Of a stretch of 64,000 nucleotides of DNA, positions 21,463 to 34,060 are shown piece after piece. The first letter of the stretch is position 1; each line of letters opens with the position of its first letter. The DNA lies in contig CP114496.1 in assembly GCA_027186245.1 (NCBI GenBank), positions 9,636,001 through 9,700,000 of the forward strand. Direction: 5' to 3'. The translations under genes and the position numbers were made by a program. The notes under the pieces were generated by a model, which did no database searches, was not told the DNA's origin, and was given only the letters and a program-made list of their open reading frames with translations. The DNA is from Coriaria nepalensis. Taxonomy: Eukaryota; Streptophyta; Magnoliopsida; Cucurbitales; Coriariaceae.

Positions 21463-21728
21463 TTTCCCTTTATTTGAAGTGCTGAGCACGACTAACTCCA
21501 ATCGATTAACACTGAGATATTCTCTGTCGACTTTAGATTATTATGTTTGGCCAATCGTAGAACAATTATCAAACATGAACAAAAAGGATATGATTTATTA
21601 TAATACAAAACGAAGAAGATTCAATCAATAATGAAAAACTAAAAAAAAAAAAAAGAGAAGATGAGTCAATACTTGCAACAAAAATGAATGGAGTGATGAT
21701 AAAATTAAGATCAGAAGAAATTATTAGG
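21158..21728. other. Intergenic, convergent 3' ends, with (TA)n microsatellite
   Basis: The C2H2 gene and the MYB gene converge here. A TA dinucleotide repeat occupies about 21425-21459. No further gene is seen. Confidence 0.5.
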
Positions 21729-22713
21729 TCATGATTGACTTGAGTAGTTGTTTTCCAAGAAGTAAAAATCAGGTTCAAAGCCATTGATGAAACCATCCCA
21801 TGAAAGAATAGAATCCCCACTTTCCATCCACTCTCTTAGGGAATCTTCCTGGAAAGTTAAAGATTCAACAATGGAGGCTGAGTGATTGTTTGAATCTTCC
21901 TGCAGAGACAATGAAGAACCATTCGCGATATTAGTTAATGACTCCATTTCATAATTGCTTGAAAGATGATCATCAACTTGTGCTTCGACTACTATTGATT
22001 GATCAACAATGTCTTGATCTATCTCTTCCGGATTATTAACCGAGCTTTTTTCTTGTGTTTTCAATGAAGTAAGTGATGCTTGAACTGTCTCATTTTCGGC
22101 ATTATTAATCTTCTCATTTTGCTCAACCGGACTCATGTTGTTGTGGTTAAGAAGTTTTAATCTCTTCTTGATTCGAGTATTCCAGTAATTCTTGATCTCA
22201 TTGTCGGTCCGACCAGGAAAATTTGAAGCTATCTTAGACCACCTAGAATCATCATGTTATAAATAAGTTCTTCAAACAGTGAGTGAAAACAAGTTCAAGA
22301 GATTAATGATATGATATTTCAAAGAAAATGATCAGCAAGAAGGGTAGTGAGTACTTGTTTCCGAGCCGCGTATGAAGCTGAATAATTTGATTCTCTTCTG
22401 TCTCGGTGAAATCACCCCTCTTAAGATCTGGCCTTAGGTAATTAATCCATCTTAATCTGCAGCTTTTCCCACATCTTAACAAACCTTCATTAACCAAACA
22501 AACACTACATGATGATCATGCATGTGGCATATACACTTGGTTCCCATGAAGATCACGAAGAATGAAGGAGAAATACATACCGGCGAGCTTAGGAACCGTA
22601 CGCCAACAATGAATGCCATTGTTGAGTATTAAGTTGATGAGCTTATGATCTTCATCTACTGTCCATGGACCTTGTTTCAATCCAATTTTATCACAACATG
22701 GTTTTCTTCCCAT
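21729..22713 (-). CDS. R2R3-MYB transcription factor, MYB20/40/85-like
   Basis: Three exons, 22581-22713, 22355-22484 and 21729-22242, in the standard R2R3-MYB layout (phases 1 and 2), encode 258 residues. The R2 repeat starts [20 protein letters not shown] and contains [15 protein letters not shown]. The R3 repeat contains [20 protein letters not shown] and ends [20 protein letters not shown]. The [12 protein letters not shown] and [15 protein letters not shown] blocks are typical of the MYB20/40/43/85/99 group, several of which regulate secondary-wall phenylalanine and lignin genes. The C-terminal region is acidic and serine-rich, likely an activation domain ([18 protein letters not shown]). 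The DNA-binding residues appear intact. The exact Arabidopsis counterpart is not resolved. Confidence 0.92.
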
Positions 22714-23272
22714 GTCAAACCCAAATGACAAAAGCAAAACCAAAAAAGAATCTTATTATAAATCCAAATATATTGATGATGATGCCAGTTCATGCATGCA
22801 TTTCATCAAAGAAGAACCAGACGTGGGGTTTTGACTTTTGATTTCCTTGACAAATTGCAAGTTTTTTTATTTCAACTCTTTGTACTTTTTCTTCTCTCTT
22901 ATTGTTCATGTATGTAGCAAACTAAATTATTACAAATATTTTGTCTTGTGTGAGATTCGTTTGTCTCCTTCTAGACTGGCCAGTTCTTTTGTCGTTTGAG
23001 GCAACTCTAGAGTTGTTTGATATATAGTCGTTTGATCACAGCACATAAATTAGAAAAATAGAATGTGACATTAGTTAGTCCCTCTCTATATCAAGCTATC
23101 ACATTCTTTGAGGATTTTGATCCATTTAGAAAGTGGAGAAACATGAACTTCATTGAATGGCTATTAGATTCGGTTTAGGACAATCTAGAGGAGAAATTAT
23201 CTAGACCGTTTTTATAATATATGGATTTATTTCAGTCTTCACTAAAACGAGTACATGCTAGGATCGAAATAC
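22714..23272. other. Upstream region of the MYB gene
   Basis: About 560 bases of AT-rich promoter-side sequence. No gene and no firm TATA assignment. Confidence 0.4.
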
Positions 23273-23334
23273 TTACCCGCGAGCTTAGGAACCGTACGCC
23301 AACAATGAATGCCGTTGTTGAGCATGAAGTTGTA
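23273..23334 (-). pseudogene. Stray duplicate of the end of MYB exon 1
   Basis: About 60 bases on the minus strand read [19 protein letters not shown] followed by GTAAG. This nearly repeats the 3' end of exon 1 of the MYB gene (22581-22640), including the splice donor, with only a handful of differences. Nothing of the rest of the MYB domain is seen on either side. It is a relic of a local duplication, in the same orientation, about 0.7 kb from the parent exon. Confidence 0.8.
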
Positions 23335-23844
23335 GTCGACATAGATTTCAGGGTATTTATTGCCCGCAATTGCCTTAAGATAAGTCAATACGTATAATAG
23401 TTAAGATTTGATTATGTTCCATCATATGAGCAATAGAGGTGTTGTCGGCCTGCTAATCCTGGCCCAGGGTTGAGGCCCAATTGATAAACTGTCTTCAGCC
23501 TCACTGAAACTAGTACATGCCAGACCCAATTAATATTTTTTAGAATGCTCTGTCACGACTGTAGTTTCTACCCGTTTGCATCTCACGTTTAGAGTTTTAG
23601 ATAAAATTATTTTTATTTTTTTAAATAAATTAAAAAAAAATATAGATTTTTTAATAATTTAAAATCCTTTTATAAATAAAATCATAAATAATTACTTTAT
23701 TTATCTGAAAAAAAAGAGTTTGGTCTGATTTGGCGTTTGGATTCTTCAGAACGCCGTTAAGCAAAATTCTCAACGAATGAATATGTGGGGACCACGTCCA
23801 CATAATGTGATACCATATGGTATCCTTAACGAATTTAATAAATG

Positions 23845-23879
<35 letters not shown>

Positions 23880-24319
23880 CAGAAAAAGCGCTGTGAAGAG
23901 GATTTTAGATTTTCTAACTCAATATTTTAATTTATTTATTTACTTCACAAAGTTGTTGTAATTTAGTTATTGGACGGCGCATGTAAAAAAAGAAGTGAAG
24001 CGATACACCGGATCATTTCCCCCACCAAAAATAGGAAAAGAATAAGAAAAAAGAAAGAGCACTCCAACGACCGTACGCAACCGACAAGAACGCTGCCCCC
24101 TTTTTTGTTTTGGCTCTCTCCATCGACGTTTGTTCCCTTCTCTCTCTTCTATATCTCTCTGTCTCCTCTCTGTTGTCTCCTCTGTTTCTGGAACTTCATG
24201 AAAAGAAGAAGGTTTCTAACAGAATAGGAACGAATCAGATCTAAACAACGCAGAAGAGGAAGCTGGGTTAATGAGGAGGAGGAAGATAATCCTTGATTCG
24301 TAGTCGCTTTGTGTGTACT
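23335..24319. other. Intergenic with (AT)n tract; promoter and leader of the GT92 gene
   Basis: Thymine- and adenine-rich sequence at 23590-23700, a long AT dinucleotide run at about 23847-23879, then the pyrimidine-rich leader (CTCTCT-rich, 24110-24190) of the GT92 gene. No coding sequence is supported. Confidence 0.5.
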
Positions 24320-26139
24320 ATGAAGGAGCGGCGGCGGAGGCGCGACGTCCTTTCCTGGAGCAGGCTCTTCTGGTTCACTCTCTTCGTCGTCTTCTCCTGC
24401 GTTCTCATCACCACCTTCACCTTCTCCCCCTTCCGTCTTCTCTTCGGAGGTAATACTCCGATTCAATTGTAGAAAGTTTTGCCTCTTTTTTTTTTTTCCT
24501 GGTGCGTGCTCTGATCGGTGTTGTTTGAACAGGAACGTTTCATCCGGTACTGGTTTCAACATGGCGAAATCCGGCGATGGAAGCCATCTCCGACGACACT
24601 TCGACGCCGCTTATAACAGTTCGAGAGGTTGTTACTTTTCCCGATCAGGCCGTCATTTTTATTAACAGTCCACCACCTGTTCGCATGTTTGCCAAAGAGA
24701 ACCTCAACTGCGCTTACTTTTCAAACAAGTCCTCAGATCCTCAGCTCGTGAAGTCACCAATTAGAATCGACAGTGACGATCTTGAAAAACAGATTGTACG
24801 GTGTCCACTACCTCAACGTGGACTCACCGTCTCGCTCACTTTGAAATCAAACGGTTTTGACCATGTCCTCCCAGCTGGTCCCACGCATACGTGGGGCTTT
24901 CTTGTGTATGAAGCACTCATTGACCGGGACAATACAACCGTAGTATTCGCCAAAGGCCTCAATCTCCGGCCGGAAAAAGTTTATAATGCATCAAGGTTTG
25001 AGTGTGTATACGGCTGGGATTTCAGAAGATCCAAGTTTTTCCTCAAATCGGATGTGTTATCGATTGCGCAAGAGATCGCACGGTGCAAGACTCCCCTCAG
25101 TGTTCTAAGCAGCCCACAGAGGATTAACAGCTCCATTAAGGTCTCAATTAGAGTGAAAGGTAAGGTAACATTAAACTCCATAGCTAAACCAGGAGGACTT
25201 GTGAATTTACCTATTAGAAAGAAACAGCACGAGATGTGTATTTGTACTATGCTTAGAAATCAAGCAAGGTTTTTGAAAGAATGGGTAATGTACCATACCC
25301 ATATAGGTGTTCAAAGATGGTTCATTTACGACAACAATAGTGATGATGACATCAGCGCCATTATAGAATCTTTGATCAGTTTAAATTATAAGATTTCGCA
25401 GCATGTTTGGCCATGGATCAAAACACAAGAAGCTGGCTTTGCTCATTGTGCTTTAAGAGCTAGGGAGGTTTGTGAATGGGTTGGGTTTATTGATGTAGAT
25501 GAGTATTTTCACTTGCCTTCTGGGTTGTTTATTCATAATTTGTTGACGAGAAGCAGCTTATCTAAGTATGGAGGAAATGTCGGGGAGTTACGGGTCCCGT
25601 GTCATAGTTTTGGCCCATCGGGCTTGACCCAGGTGCCACGGCAAGGAGTTACGATTGGATATACTTGTCGATTGGCTGCTACTGAGAGGCATAAGAGTAT
25701 AGTGAGGCCCGAGGCATTGAATTCGACTTTGATTAATGTGGTGCATCATTTTCATTTAAAGGATGGGTTTGAGTTTCTGAATTTGGAGAAGGGGGACATG
25801 GTTATTAATCATTATAAGTATCAAGTTTGGGAAGTATTTAAGGAGAAGTTTTACAGGAGAGTTGCTACTTATGTGGCTGATTGGCAGAATGAGGAAAATG
25901 TAAGGTCTAGGGATCGGGCACCGGGTTTGGGTACTAGGGCGGTGCAGCCTCCGGATTGGCCGAGCCGGTTTTGTGAGGTTCGGGATTTTGGGCTTAAGAA
26001 GAGGGTATTGAAGACATTGGCTGACTCGAAAACCGATCTTTTGCCATGGCAACAGCATGAACATGATCATCTTCACTATAAGGTATCAAGAAGGAGAAAG
26101 CATAGGGAGTTTACACGACTAGAACCAACTTTTCTTTAG
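24320..26139 (+). CDS. Glycosyltransferase family 92 protein (GALS-like, DUF23)
   Basis: Two exons, 24320-24449 and 24533-26139, phase 1, encode 578 residues, the normal length for plant GT92 proteins. The N-terminus is basic (MKERRRRRDVLSWSR), then a single membrane anchor (LFWFTLFVVFSCVLITTFTF): a type II Golgi protein. The catalytic domain shows ICTMLRNQARFLKEWVMYH, HIGVQRWFIYDNNSDDD, and the DxD-type metal/nucleotide-sugar motif in WVGFIDVDEYFHLPSG. Late blocks include HHFHLKDGFEF and VINHYKYQVWEVFKEKF. Family members GALS1-3 are beta-1,4-galactan synthases that extend pectic galactan; this protein belongs to the wider plant group and its acceptor is not known from sequence. The frame is clean. 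Confidence 0.93.
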
Positions 26140-26704
26140 AGGATATGGATGATTCTTTTTGTACATTCATGTTTACTGTGTTCATTCTTTTTTTCTTTTC
26201 AGAATGATTTGCATAGAATTAAGTAGGACCGTTGTTCATCAATTATTTTCAGAAGAGATAATTAATAACATGATTTACAAACAACCTGTTACATTTGCTT
26301 AAATTTAAGTTTTGTTCTCTATTTAAGGTATGCATTGTTTCTCTTTTATGTTCTTCCTTATTAGAGGTCTCTTGAGTTCTGGTTTGAACAAATTCATTTG
26401 CATTTCTAGCCTTGATTTTGCACTGTGATCATTTATGTGGAGTGGCTAATTGATTGATTCAGATTTTGCACTAGTTCAAGGCTTTGTTGTCCAAAATCCA
26501 GTTTTAAACAGGGTTTACTTCACTTTAGATTGCAAACTCTGAAAGTTGAATGATTAAGACAACTACAAAGGTGCAAGAAACTGTTTTGAAGTCGAGTCTT
26601 CCCTTTCGTGAGAAAGGATTGTACATGATAAGACGAACATCACCGGGTTTTGGAGATTTTCAATTCCAACCCGACTCACACGGCCCATAAATCAAAAATT
26701 ACTG
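26140..26704. other. Intergenic, 3' side of GT92
   Basis: 3' UTR of the GT92 gene and spacer. No gene or repeat seen. Confidence 0.45.
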
Positions 26705-26908
26705 TTATGTAATCCCGACTATACAACCGTGCAATATAGCCGTTACATAGAATACTTTCTGTACAAGAAACACTACCAAGAGTAAAGACGAGAAGATCAT
26801 CGTTGCAAGATAAATCTCTCCCTCGGAAGGCTTCCAATATTGAGGCATGACTTTGGCCAAACTGGCCTGAATATTATGTACATGGCCAAGAGAAAGACGA
26901 TGTTCCAT
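26705..26908 (-). CDS. Hypothetical small membrane protein
   Basis: A 67-codon frame, start ATG at 26908. Residues about 1-30 are mixed and soluble (SLGHVHNIQASLAKVMPQYW); residues about 32-62 are hydrophobic (YLATMIFSSLLLVVFLVQKV), one clear membrane span. A TATAAATA box lies at 27018-27026 on the same strand, about 110 bases upstream of the ATG, which supports a real transcription unit. I do not recognise the family. It could equally be the last exon of a larger gene or a chance frame. Confidence 0.4.
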   Translation of the reverse strand: MEHRLSLGHVHNIQASLAKVMPQYWKPSEGEIYLATMIFSSLLLVVFLVQKVFYVTAILHGCIVGIT

Positions 26909-27733
26909 CTCTCTACTTGTTTTTTTTATTGCAGAGCTGAAGAGAAAATTTCTTCAGGTGCTACTTTTTTACATAATCTAAGATTAGACTATGGCATCTA
27001 ACGATAATGCCTTCGGCTATTTATAAGCTTTATCCTAACATAGGACATGTCGCCTATGTCAGGAGAATGAAAGCCCACCTAAAGACAAACACACTTAAGA
27101 ACAAAAAAAAGATCTAGAAGATAAGGCCTTTTCCCTGGTTATGTATCAAGGTTTTGAAAAAAGCCTATACAAGTTATCTTCTTGTTCAGACTTCTTTAAA
27201 TTTAAGTTCAGTGTTCTGATAAACCAAAGATCCAACATAGTGCTCACGTTAATATGGAGGAAAAATGATATAACCCATAACCAAAAAAAAAAAAAAACAT
27301 TCAGGCAAAGTTCTGTTATGAGAATCTCTCATTTTATGAAACTACTGGTACAAGAAATATCATAACCAAGCTATTGTCCTGGGTCTTTAAGGTCGAGCAG
27401 GCAAGCAATCAAGAGATTGCGAGAGAAAAAAGCTTCATCTATTAATAAGAGATAGTAACATCATGATACACAGGATTACAGGAAAATTTGGAATGAGACT
27501 GTCCAAAAAGTGACTCAAAATAAAATGTGAAAAGAAAAAAAGAAGAAAAGAACCATCTCACGAGATCTAATATATCCTACTCAGTAAGTTGTCTATCTTA
27601 CAAAAGAACAGAAGCAGAAGCAAGGAGATAAAAGAAATATCTTTTCGAAACCGACCAGAAAAGAGCAGGAACCAAACCTGGCTGAACATCTCAATCTTCC
27701 GCCTTAAGAAAATGGAACAGGAGAGGGAAAATT
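26909..27733. other. Intergenic between the small membrane ORF and the CXE gene
   Basis: Contains the TATA box at 27018-27026 (minus), an adenine run near 27282-27296, and the 3' UTR of the CXE gene on the right. Nothing else is supported. Confidence 0.45.
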
Positions 27734-30101
27734 TCAATAAGAGAACTCATGACCTCGGATTGAGATGTACTTTTTGACCCAAATGGCAATATCCTCAGCG
27801 CAGGCTTGGGCTTGAGGGGTCTTGAGAAGCATATCAAGTGTTGCAAATTCATGTACAGCATCTTTGTATTCAAGAACAGGGGCATCAACATTTACCTTTC
27901 GAAGCTCTTCCGAGTAGGCTATGGCCCGGTCCCTCATCCAATCGTGCTCAGCTACGACTGTAAGGGTCGGAGGCATGAGTTTTAATGGTGGGCCCCCTCG
28001 GCTAGGAATGAGAGGATTTGCAGCTGGATGGTCAAGACTAAACTCGTCCTCAGAGAGAAGCAGTTTCCATGCAAGTATGCACATAGCTTTGTCGTAGAAG
28101 TAGGAATTTGCTAACTTGAGCTCAGAATGGGTGGGGACATTTCCAATGAAGAATGGGTACATAAGGACTTGAGCAACTACCTTGATGGGGTCTAGAAGTT
28201 TGCCCATTTCAACTGCTTTTCGAGCCACATAGTCTGCTATATTTGCACCACAGCTAACGCCAAGGAGGACACATCTGTTTAAAGAGGATCACCGAGTTAG
28301 AAATTGGGTCCACTGCAATGGATGGTAGAAGTTATTGCGCAAATAAAGAATTTATTTGCAATCCTTCAACAGGTGGATTTCAAAATAAGCTGCAATTACA
28401 AAAGTTTTACAATGGTCTGCTAATAATAATAATACAAGTTCCTTCCCTATTGACTCTCAAATATGAAATGGAGAACAACAAAAATCAATATAACAAAGGT
28501 CCATCCAATTTGATCTATACTGTTAGGCAATTCAAAGTATAGCTAAAGTTTACTAGATAGAATTAGAGTGAGAATACATACATGTAACCTCAATGAAGAA
28601 ACAAATAACAAAGAAACAGTTTCGTCTGTCTCTGTTTTATTAGCTCTGGTAAGGTGGTACACCTACTAATGATATTTACCCCTGAGCATTTTTTAAAACT
28701 GTAAGATCGTTTAGAAGCATCCCATAAGTAAGGATTCTATAAATATTCTTACATACTTCCAAATTACTAGGTCCAATGCATGATGCTGTGAGCAAATATA
28801 TTACAACAAATTGAAAGCTACAAAACCATTTCTACAAAACATTTTTCTCATCAAGGACTTGAAACGAAACGGTAGCAACTTCAATGAAGTAGACAGTATC
28901 ATTCATAAAAGCTAAGACAAAATAAAATCCTAGCTCATTTCTGAACACTTCGCAAACTCTTGATGTTTAGCTATCAAAACATCCTCCTTTATTACTTCAA
29001 TCAGCTAAAATTACTCGAACTCTTCATAACTCTATATATTGACGCTATGCTTATTAAATTCTAAGCCTTCTTAAAAAATTAGAACCAGTTCAGTCCCTTC
29101 TACAAAATTTTCCATAGAAACTTGCAAATTGCATCTTTAACTAGATGCAACTAGAAAACTATATAAATTACCAAACATCAACATGCAGATTTAAGAAAAG
29201 AAAACGGTGAGATCCAAATATCTAACCTCGATGGATCTCCATGGGATGCTAACCAAGGCTCAACCATGGATGCTCCAAACGAATCAACAATATGCCTATG
29301 CACATCTGATTTCTTAAACTCCATGTCCACCCCCTTTGACGTTCCCATAGACTTACTACACTCGGCCAAATTTGCCTGCTTCGCCAACCAATTCAATACC
29401 TTTAAACCATCCTCAAACGCAGCTGGATATCGATTCTCAGGTGCAAGCCTGTAACCTACCGCCACAACAATGACATCACACAATTTTGCTATTCGGCGGC
29501 AAAAGAAGTCGTTTGCCACAGAATCATTGCTCCCAATCACCCAACCACCGCCATGGAACTGCAAAATCACCGGCAATTTTCTACAGTTCTTCTTTAGAGG
29601 TGCATATCCTCTGTAGGTTCCACCACCGCTACCTGAAGATATCAAATTCAACCCTTCTATTTGATTATTGTGATAGCCATTAGATTCCCTAGGCTCCTCC
29701 TTGGGGTTGGCTGAAGGACCATAGCTATGACGCCGAGATGGATAATGTTGTCCATTGTTGTGGTTCCTTTGAGTTTGAGGCGAATAGCTTTGTTGAAGAT
29801 CGGATCGTTTGGCGTTTACACTAGCTTTTAGAGGATGTTTGAGATTGGAATCGGGAGGGGAGAGAGCCGATTCAGGGAGGAAGATCCTGACGCTGAGAGA
29901 TGTAATCGAATCGATGTGAATGTCCTTGGTTGCTACACCGTCGGTGAAGGAAGGATTAGCAGCAGCGATCGTCTCTTCAGGCCGGGAAGTGATTCCGAAC
30001 GAGTTCGATTCGTCGAGCGGATTCTGGATTCGATTCTGCAATCGGTGTTTCAAGAGGAACTTGAAGAACACGCTGTAGAGCTTCACAGCCAAGCTTGGCA
30101 T
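27734..30101 (-). CDS. Plant carboxylesterase (CXE11/CXE16-like alpha/beta hydrolase)
   Basis: Two exons, 29227-30101 and 27734-28274, joined in phase 2 across a 952-base intron, encode 471 residues. The oxyanion-hole motif HGGGWVIGS is preceded by LPVILQF. The nucleophile elbow is GVSCGAN (GxSxG), at the start of exon 2. The acid residue is in VAEHDWMRDRA and the catalytic histidine in DAVHEFAT, so the whole triad is present. The N-terminus MPSLAVKLYSVFFKFLLKHR is the signature of the CXE11/16 branch, which is longer than other CXE proteins and carries a low-complexity insert (residues about 95-160, Ser/His/Asn-rich). It is related to the GID1 fold but has the complete catalytic triad, so it is an enzyme and not a gibberellin receptor. 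The substrate is unknown. Confidence 0.92.
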
Positions 30102-30288
30102 TCTCTCCACCTTACCTCTTCCTCGCTTTCTTACTCACCTTCTACCAAAAATTCATGAAGAATTCGTAGAGTTCTTCCAAATCTTGATTCATCCAGAAAA
30201 TCAATCGCATCTGATCAGGGTACTTCAATCCAGTAATCTGGCTTTAAATCTACAACTCCTTCAATGGCGATAAAGATTGCACAGACCT

Positions 30289-30319
<31 letters not shown>

Positions 30320-31046
30320 TGGGCTGAAAATGGGCTTAGCTGGGCCTTTTCATATTATATTTGGTTTGCGGGCGCTGTCTTTTCCCTGCTTTTGTGCTAC
30401 GTTTGAAACCTGAAATATTTGTTTATATTTTCCTCATCATCCTCCTCTACACGCAATGTATTTTGAAAGGAAAAAAGAGACTATAAGGTCAAAATTTATA
30501 TATATAATATAATATAATATAATATAATATAATATAATATAATATATAATTATGAAAAATATATAATATAATATATAAAAATGATATTTACACATGAAAT
30601 TGAATCAACGCAAAACCAACTTAATGAAACTCATGTTTAATATGGGACATAATCTCTTACGGTCAAGTCTTATATCCCAATTTTGGCTGCTTTACTTTTC
30701 TCTTGCGAATCGTCTAAATTTTAGTTTCAACTCTTTTTCGGTCAAACCAAATCTGGAACTACAGTTTCATTCAAGCCCCATGCAATACAGGGCAAGCTTG
30801 AGTTTGAAGTCTTATGTGGTCCCATGGATGATATAGCAGCTTTGAGATTGACTCTGTATTATTCTTGCATCTAAACTCAACGAAGGATTCAAGCCTTGTT
30901 CATTCAAAAAAGACAGATAAGTACAAATCCATTCTACCAAATCTAGAAAGAAAGTATGTAGGAAAAATGAAAACATGACAAATTCAAATGAATCCCTTTT
31001 TTCCCCAGTCGAATATATACAGTCCATGGCAGCATGACAGAGTCTT
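30102..31046. repeat. Intergenic with (GA)n and (AATAT)n tandem repeats
   Basis: A GA microsatellite at about 30297-30320 lies in the CXE upstream region. A pentanucleotide array of the TATAA/AATAT type occupies about 30497-30545, flanked by more AT-rich repeat. The remainder is spacer and the 3' UTR of the B56 gene. Confidence 0.7.
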
Positions 31047-33268
31047 CTATTGAGGAGCTGTTTTTGGTGAAATGAGAACCAGCTGGTGACTTGTAGAAGA
31101 TTTTGAGACAGCGATTTCTTCCAAGCGTTTCCATGTGGATTCCCTTGTGATTTCATTCTGCTTCTTGCATGCTTCGTTTTCTTGGAACTTAAGCAAGCAC
31201 TCCTGAAAAAGCTCGGGATCGGCATCGGAGAAGATTTTCCGGACATTAAGGGTCAAATTCAGTACGGCTTGGTTCCAATGATTTTGTGTGTTTCTCTCCA
31301 GCGCAGGGAAGAGGATTGGTAATAGAACTTTCCGGTTCTGTTTGATTAGGTTTTCAATGTGATCATTGTTCCATATGAACAAAGCCCTTTCTGCAACCTG
31401 AAACAGATGATGAGAAATGAACAAGCCGGTTTACTCAAATTTCCAAGGTACACTTCTGGTATATATATCATTCATTATCTTTCTATGTGGAAATGGCCAA
31501 AACCTCCACAAAACGCAAACTCGGACTAGGCAGTCTTTAAAAATTTGGAACTAATACCAAAGAAGAATTTGAAACAATTACCTCTTTATTCTAAACATTA
31601 GATCAGGTTCCAATAACATCTTTGGTGTTAATTTCCACAAAGATCCAACTTGATCTAATCTACATAGCTAATAGACTCATTGCTTCTCTAAAGTAAAATT
31701 ATATTTGCACGCTCGTAGCAAAAGATACATCATATACTATCTCCTCTTATCACTTGTGTTGAGTGAATCACTCACAAAATCGATATGTAAGATTCAACAG
31801 GGACATGGAAGAATTACAATAGCCAAATCCTTATAAAGATTCAGAATACAGTATATCCAATTATCTTCAGGCCTCCTAAGAATTACCACTTCCAATCTGA
31901 GCCTCAAACAAAGACATAGAGACTTATATGCATTTTGAAGAATCAATCAGCAAACATCACATGAAAAAAGGCATTGGAAAATGCTAGCAGGTCAAAAGAA
32001 AAAATTGTGTAAGAATTGGAAAAACTGTCTACCTGAAAATGTAAACTGCTCAAACATCTTGCAACCTGGCGAAACAAGGATACCATGCAGCGCTGAAACT
32101 CTCCAGCCTGAGTTGCCTGTAAAACTTCTTCCAGTTCACCTAAGAACATGACCTCCTTTGAACTATTAGTAACTGGCCAATATTTCAGTAAGCCCCTTAT
32201 AATTGTGTCAGCAAGCTTGCAATCTTTCTCCACAAATTGGGTTATGCAGTAAGATAACTGCTGATGGTACATGGGGATGCACTTAGGTTTGTGAAGTGGA
32301 ATTAGTATTCGGACTAGAAAAAGTTTGTGCTCTTCTTTCAGTGGCAGAGCAAACCCATTGATTATACTTCCCAAGATCTCTAACAGCTCCGCGATCCCAT
32401 TGTGTTTCTCAGTTTCAAAAATAAAACGATAAAATATGTTGTTGATTGCTTTCCTTATGAATGGTCGATAAACCATAAATTTCCCATAAATTCGATGCAA
32501 AGATGTTTTTAAGTTATCTCTTTCCCTGGGGTCCTCAGAATCAAAAAGATCTAACAAGTTGATAACAAAAGAGTGATCAATGTACCTTTTGGCCATCTTT
32601 GCATCCATTTCAGGTGAGGCCACAAAACAGATGAATAATTCATATACAACCTGCAAATGCGGCCATGACGGTTCCATCAAGGGCTCGTCCTCTTCCATTT
32701 CAACCCCTTCTAAAACTTTGTTCTCTCTAGGGGGGGAAGCTAGTGTTCTGAATAAATTTACAGACACCAACTTTACAATTTCTTGTATGGCATTTTCTTG
32801 TAATTTTCCAGCAGAAGCAATGTAATCAACAAGGTCTACCAATGTTTGTCGCTTGATGTCTTTTTCCTTGAGGTTTGCTGTGGTGTCAGTGAAGTCAAAC
32901 ACAACATGGCACAAGTTCATCTTTTTAACAAACAAGCTAGGTTTTTCAGAATTCGGAACATCTTTAAAGGCAGGCAATGCCTCATAAGAACAAACTATTG
33001 AAGTTCCGTTGACCTTTGAATTTGCTTCTTGAGGAATCTTATTACCATTATTTAATCCAGGGCTTGAAGTAATTTTAGAGACAGAGAGAGATGTCGTCCC
33101 TAGATTTGCATATGGGTTAACAGCTAAATCACTGCTCTTTGAACTAGTAGAAGTATTGGAAGAAGAAGAAGAAGAAGAAGAAGAAGAGGAGGAATAGTTC
33201 CCTCCACCTTCACGATGTTCAGACTTAGAGGGTTTGCGTGGGAACCTATTAAGGATCTGTTTAATCAT
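31047..33268 (-). CDS. Protein phosphatase 2A regulatory subunit B' (B56), theta/zeta-like
   Basis: Two coding exons, 32033-33268 and 31047-31397, encode 528 residues. B' subunits direct the PP2A catalytic core to substrates; in plants they act in brassinosteroid, immune and peroxisomal pathways. The N-terminus [17 protein letters not shown] is the common start of plant B'-eta/theta/zeta proteins, followed by a long serine run from a GAA/TCT microsatellite (about residues 26-40). The HEAT-like B56 fold is complete: [100 protein letters not shown], and exon 2 [20 protein letters not shown]. The C-terminus ends [10 protein letters not shown]; there is no obvious SSL peroxisomal signal. The frame is intact. 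Confidence 0.94.
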
Positions 33269-34060
33269 AACTCTACTGGCAAAAGAAAGCTTCTTTACTG
33301 GTGCAGTTAAAGCAGCTTAATGTACCAAACTCAATATAGACAGGCACTTCAATAAAGAAACAATCAATCACATAAAATTTATATCTCCTTCCACATCACA
33401 AGAACTTCAATCAATCTCTTCTTACTCTAGAAATTAGCTCTCCAACAGTAGAAGATCTATAATCAAGACATCACAAGCACTCAGTTTCTCTCTTTTTCGG
33501 TTTTTAATAACTTAACACAAAACTTACTCTTTTGCTTCTTCAATTCAGAGAAAAGCAGCACATATCATCTTCCGAGCATAACCAATAAACACAGATGCAG
33601 ATCAAACCATCAACAATCAAACTTTGCTAACTACCCAAAAGTTGATTGATCGGATTCAGCTTCAGAAACTTTGACTTCTCCCTTTCAACCCACACAAATA
33701 TTTGCAAAGGAGTAACGAATCGTCACCTCACCATCTCCGTCTCTCTCTTGTCTGGCTCAAATTTGCTTTTCTGCTTCGCTGATACTGACCGGCTAATCGA
33801 ATGGATTAAAAAAAACACAAAATTAACAAGTACTAGGTGCTATCTATCTAGATAGACCTACAACAAGATTGACCTACAACAAAATTGGACTCGAAATTGA
33901 AATCAAAGTTGTAAGAAAAAAAAAAAAGGAAGAATTGAGGAGAGAAGAAGAAAGAATCATAGTTGCATAGGAAAGTCCAGCTGCTCTTGCTTTACCAAAA
34001 GAGGAAAAAGGGAGAGTAAAGGAGAACAGCAAAATTCGTACCTGCTGTCTGCTGCTCTTG
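33269..34060 (-). other. 5' leader and probable leader intron of the B56 gene
   Basis: No coding frame. On the minus strand a donor-like CAG/GTACG lies near 34039, preceded by a repeated CTGCTG-rich leader. This suggests a 5' UTR exon at about 34040-34075 and a leader intron of about 0.7 kb ending before 33269. Leader introns are common in this gene family. Confidence 0.45.
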
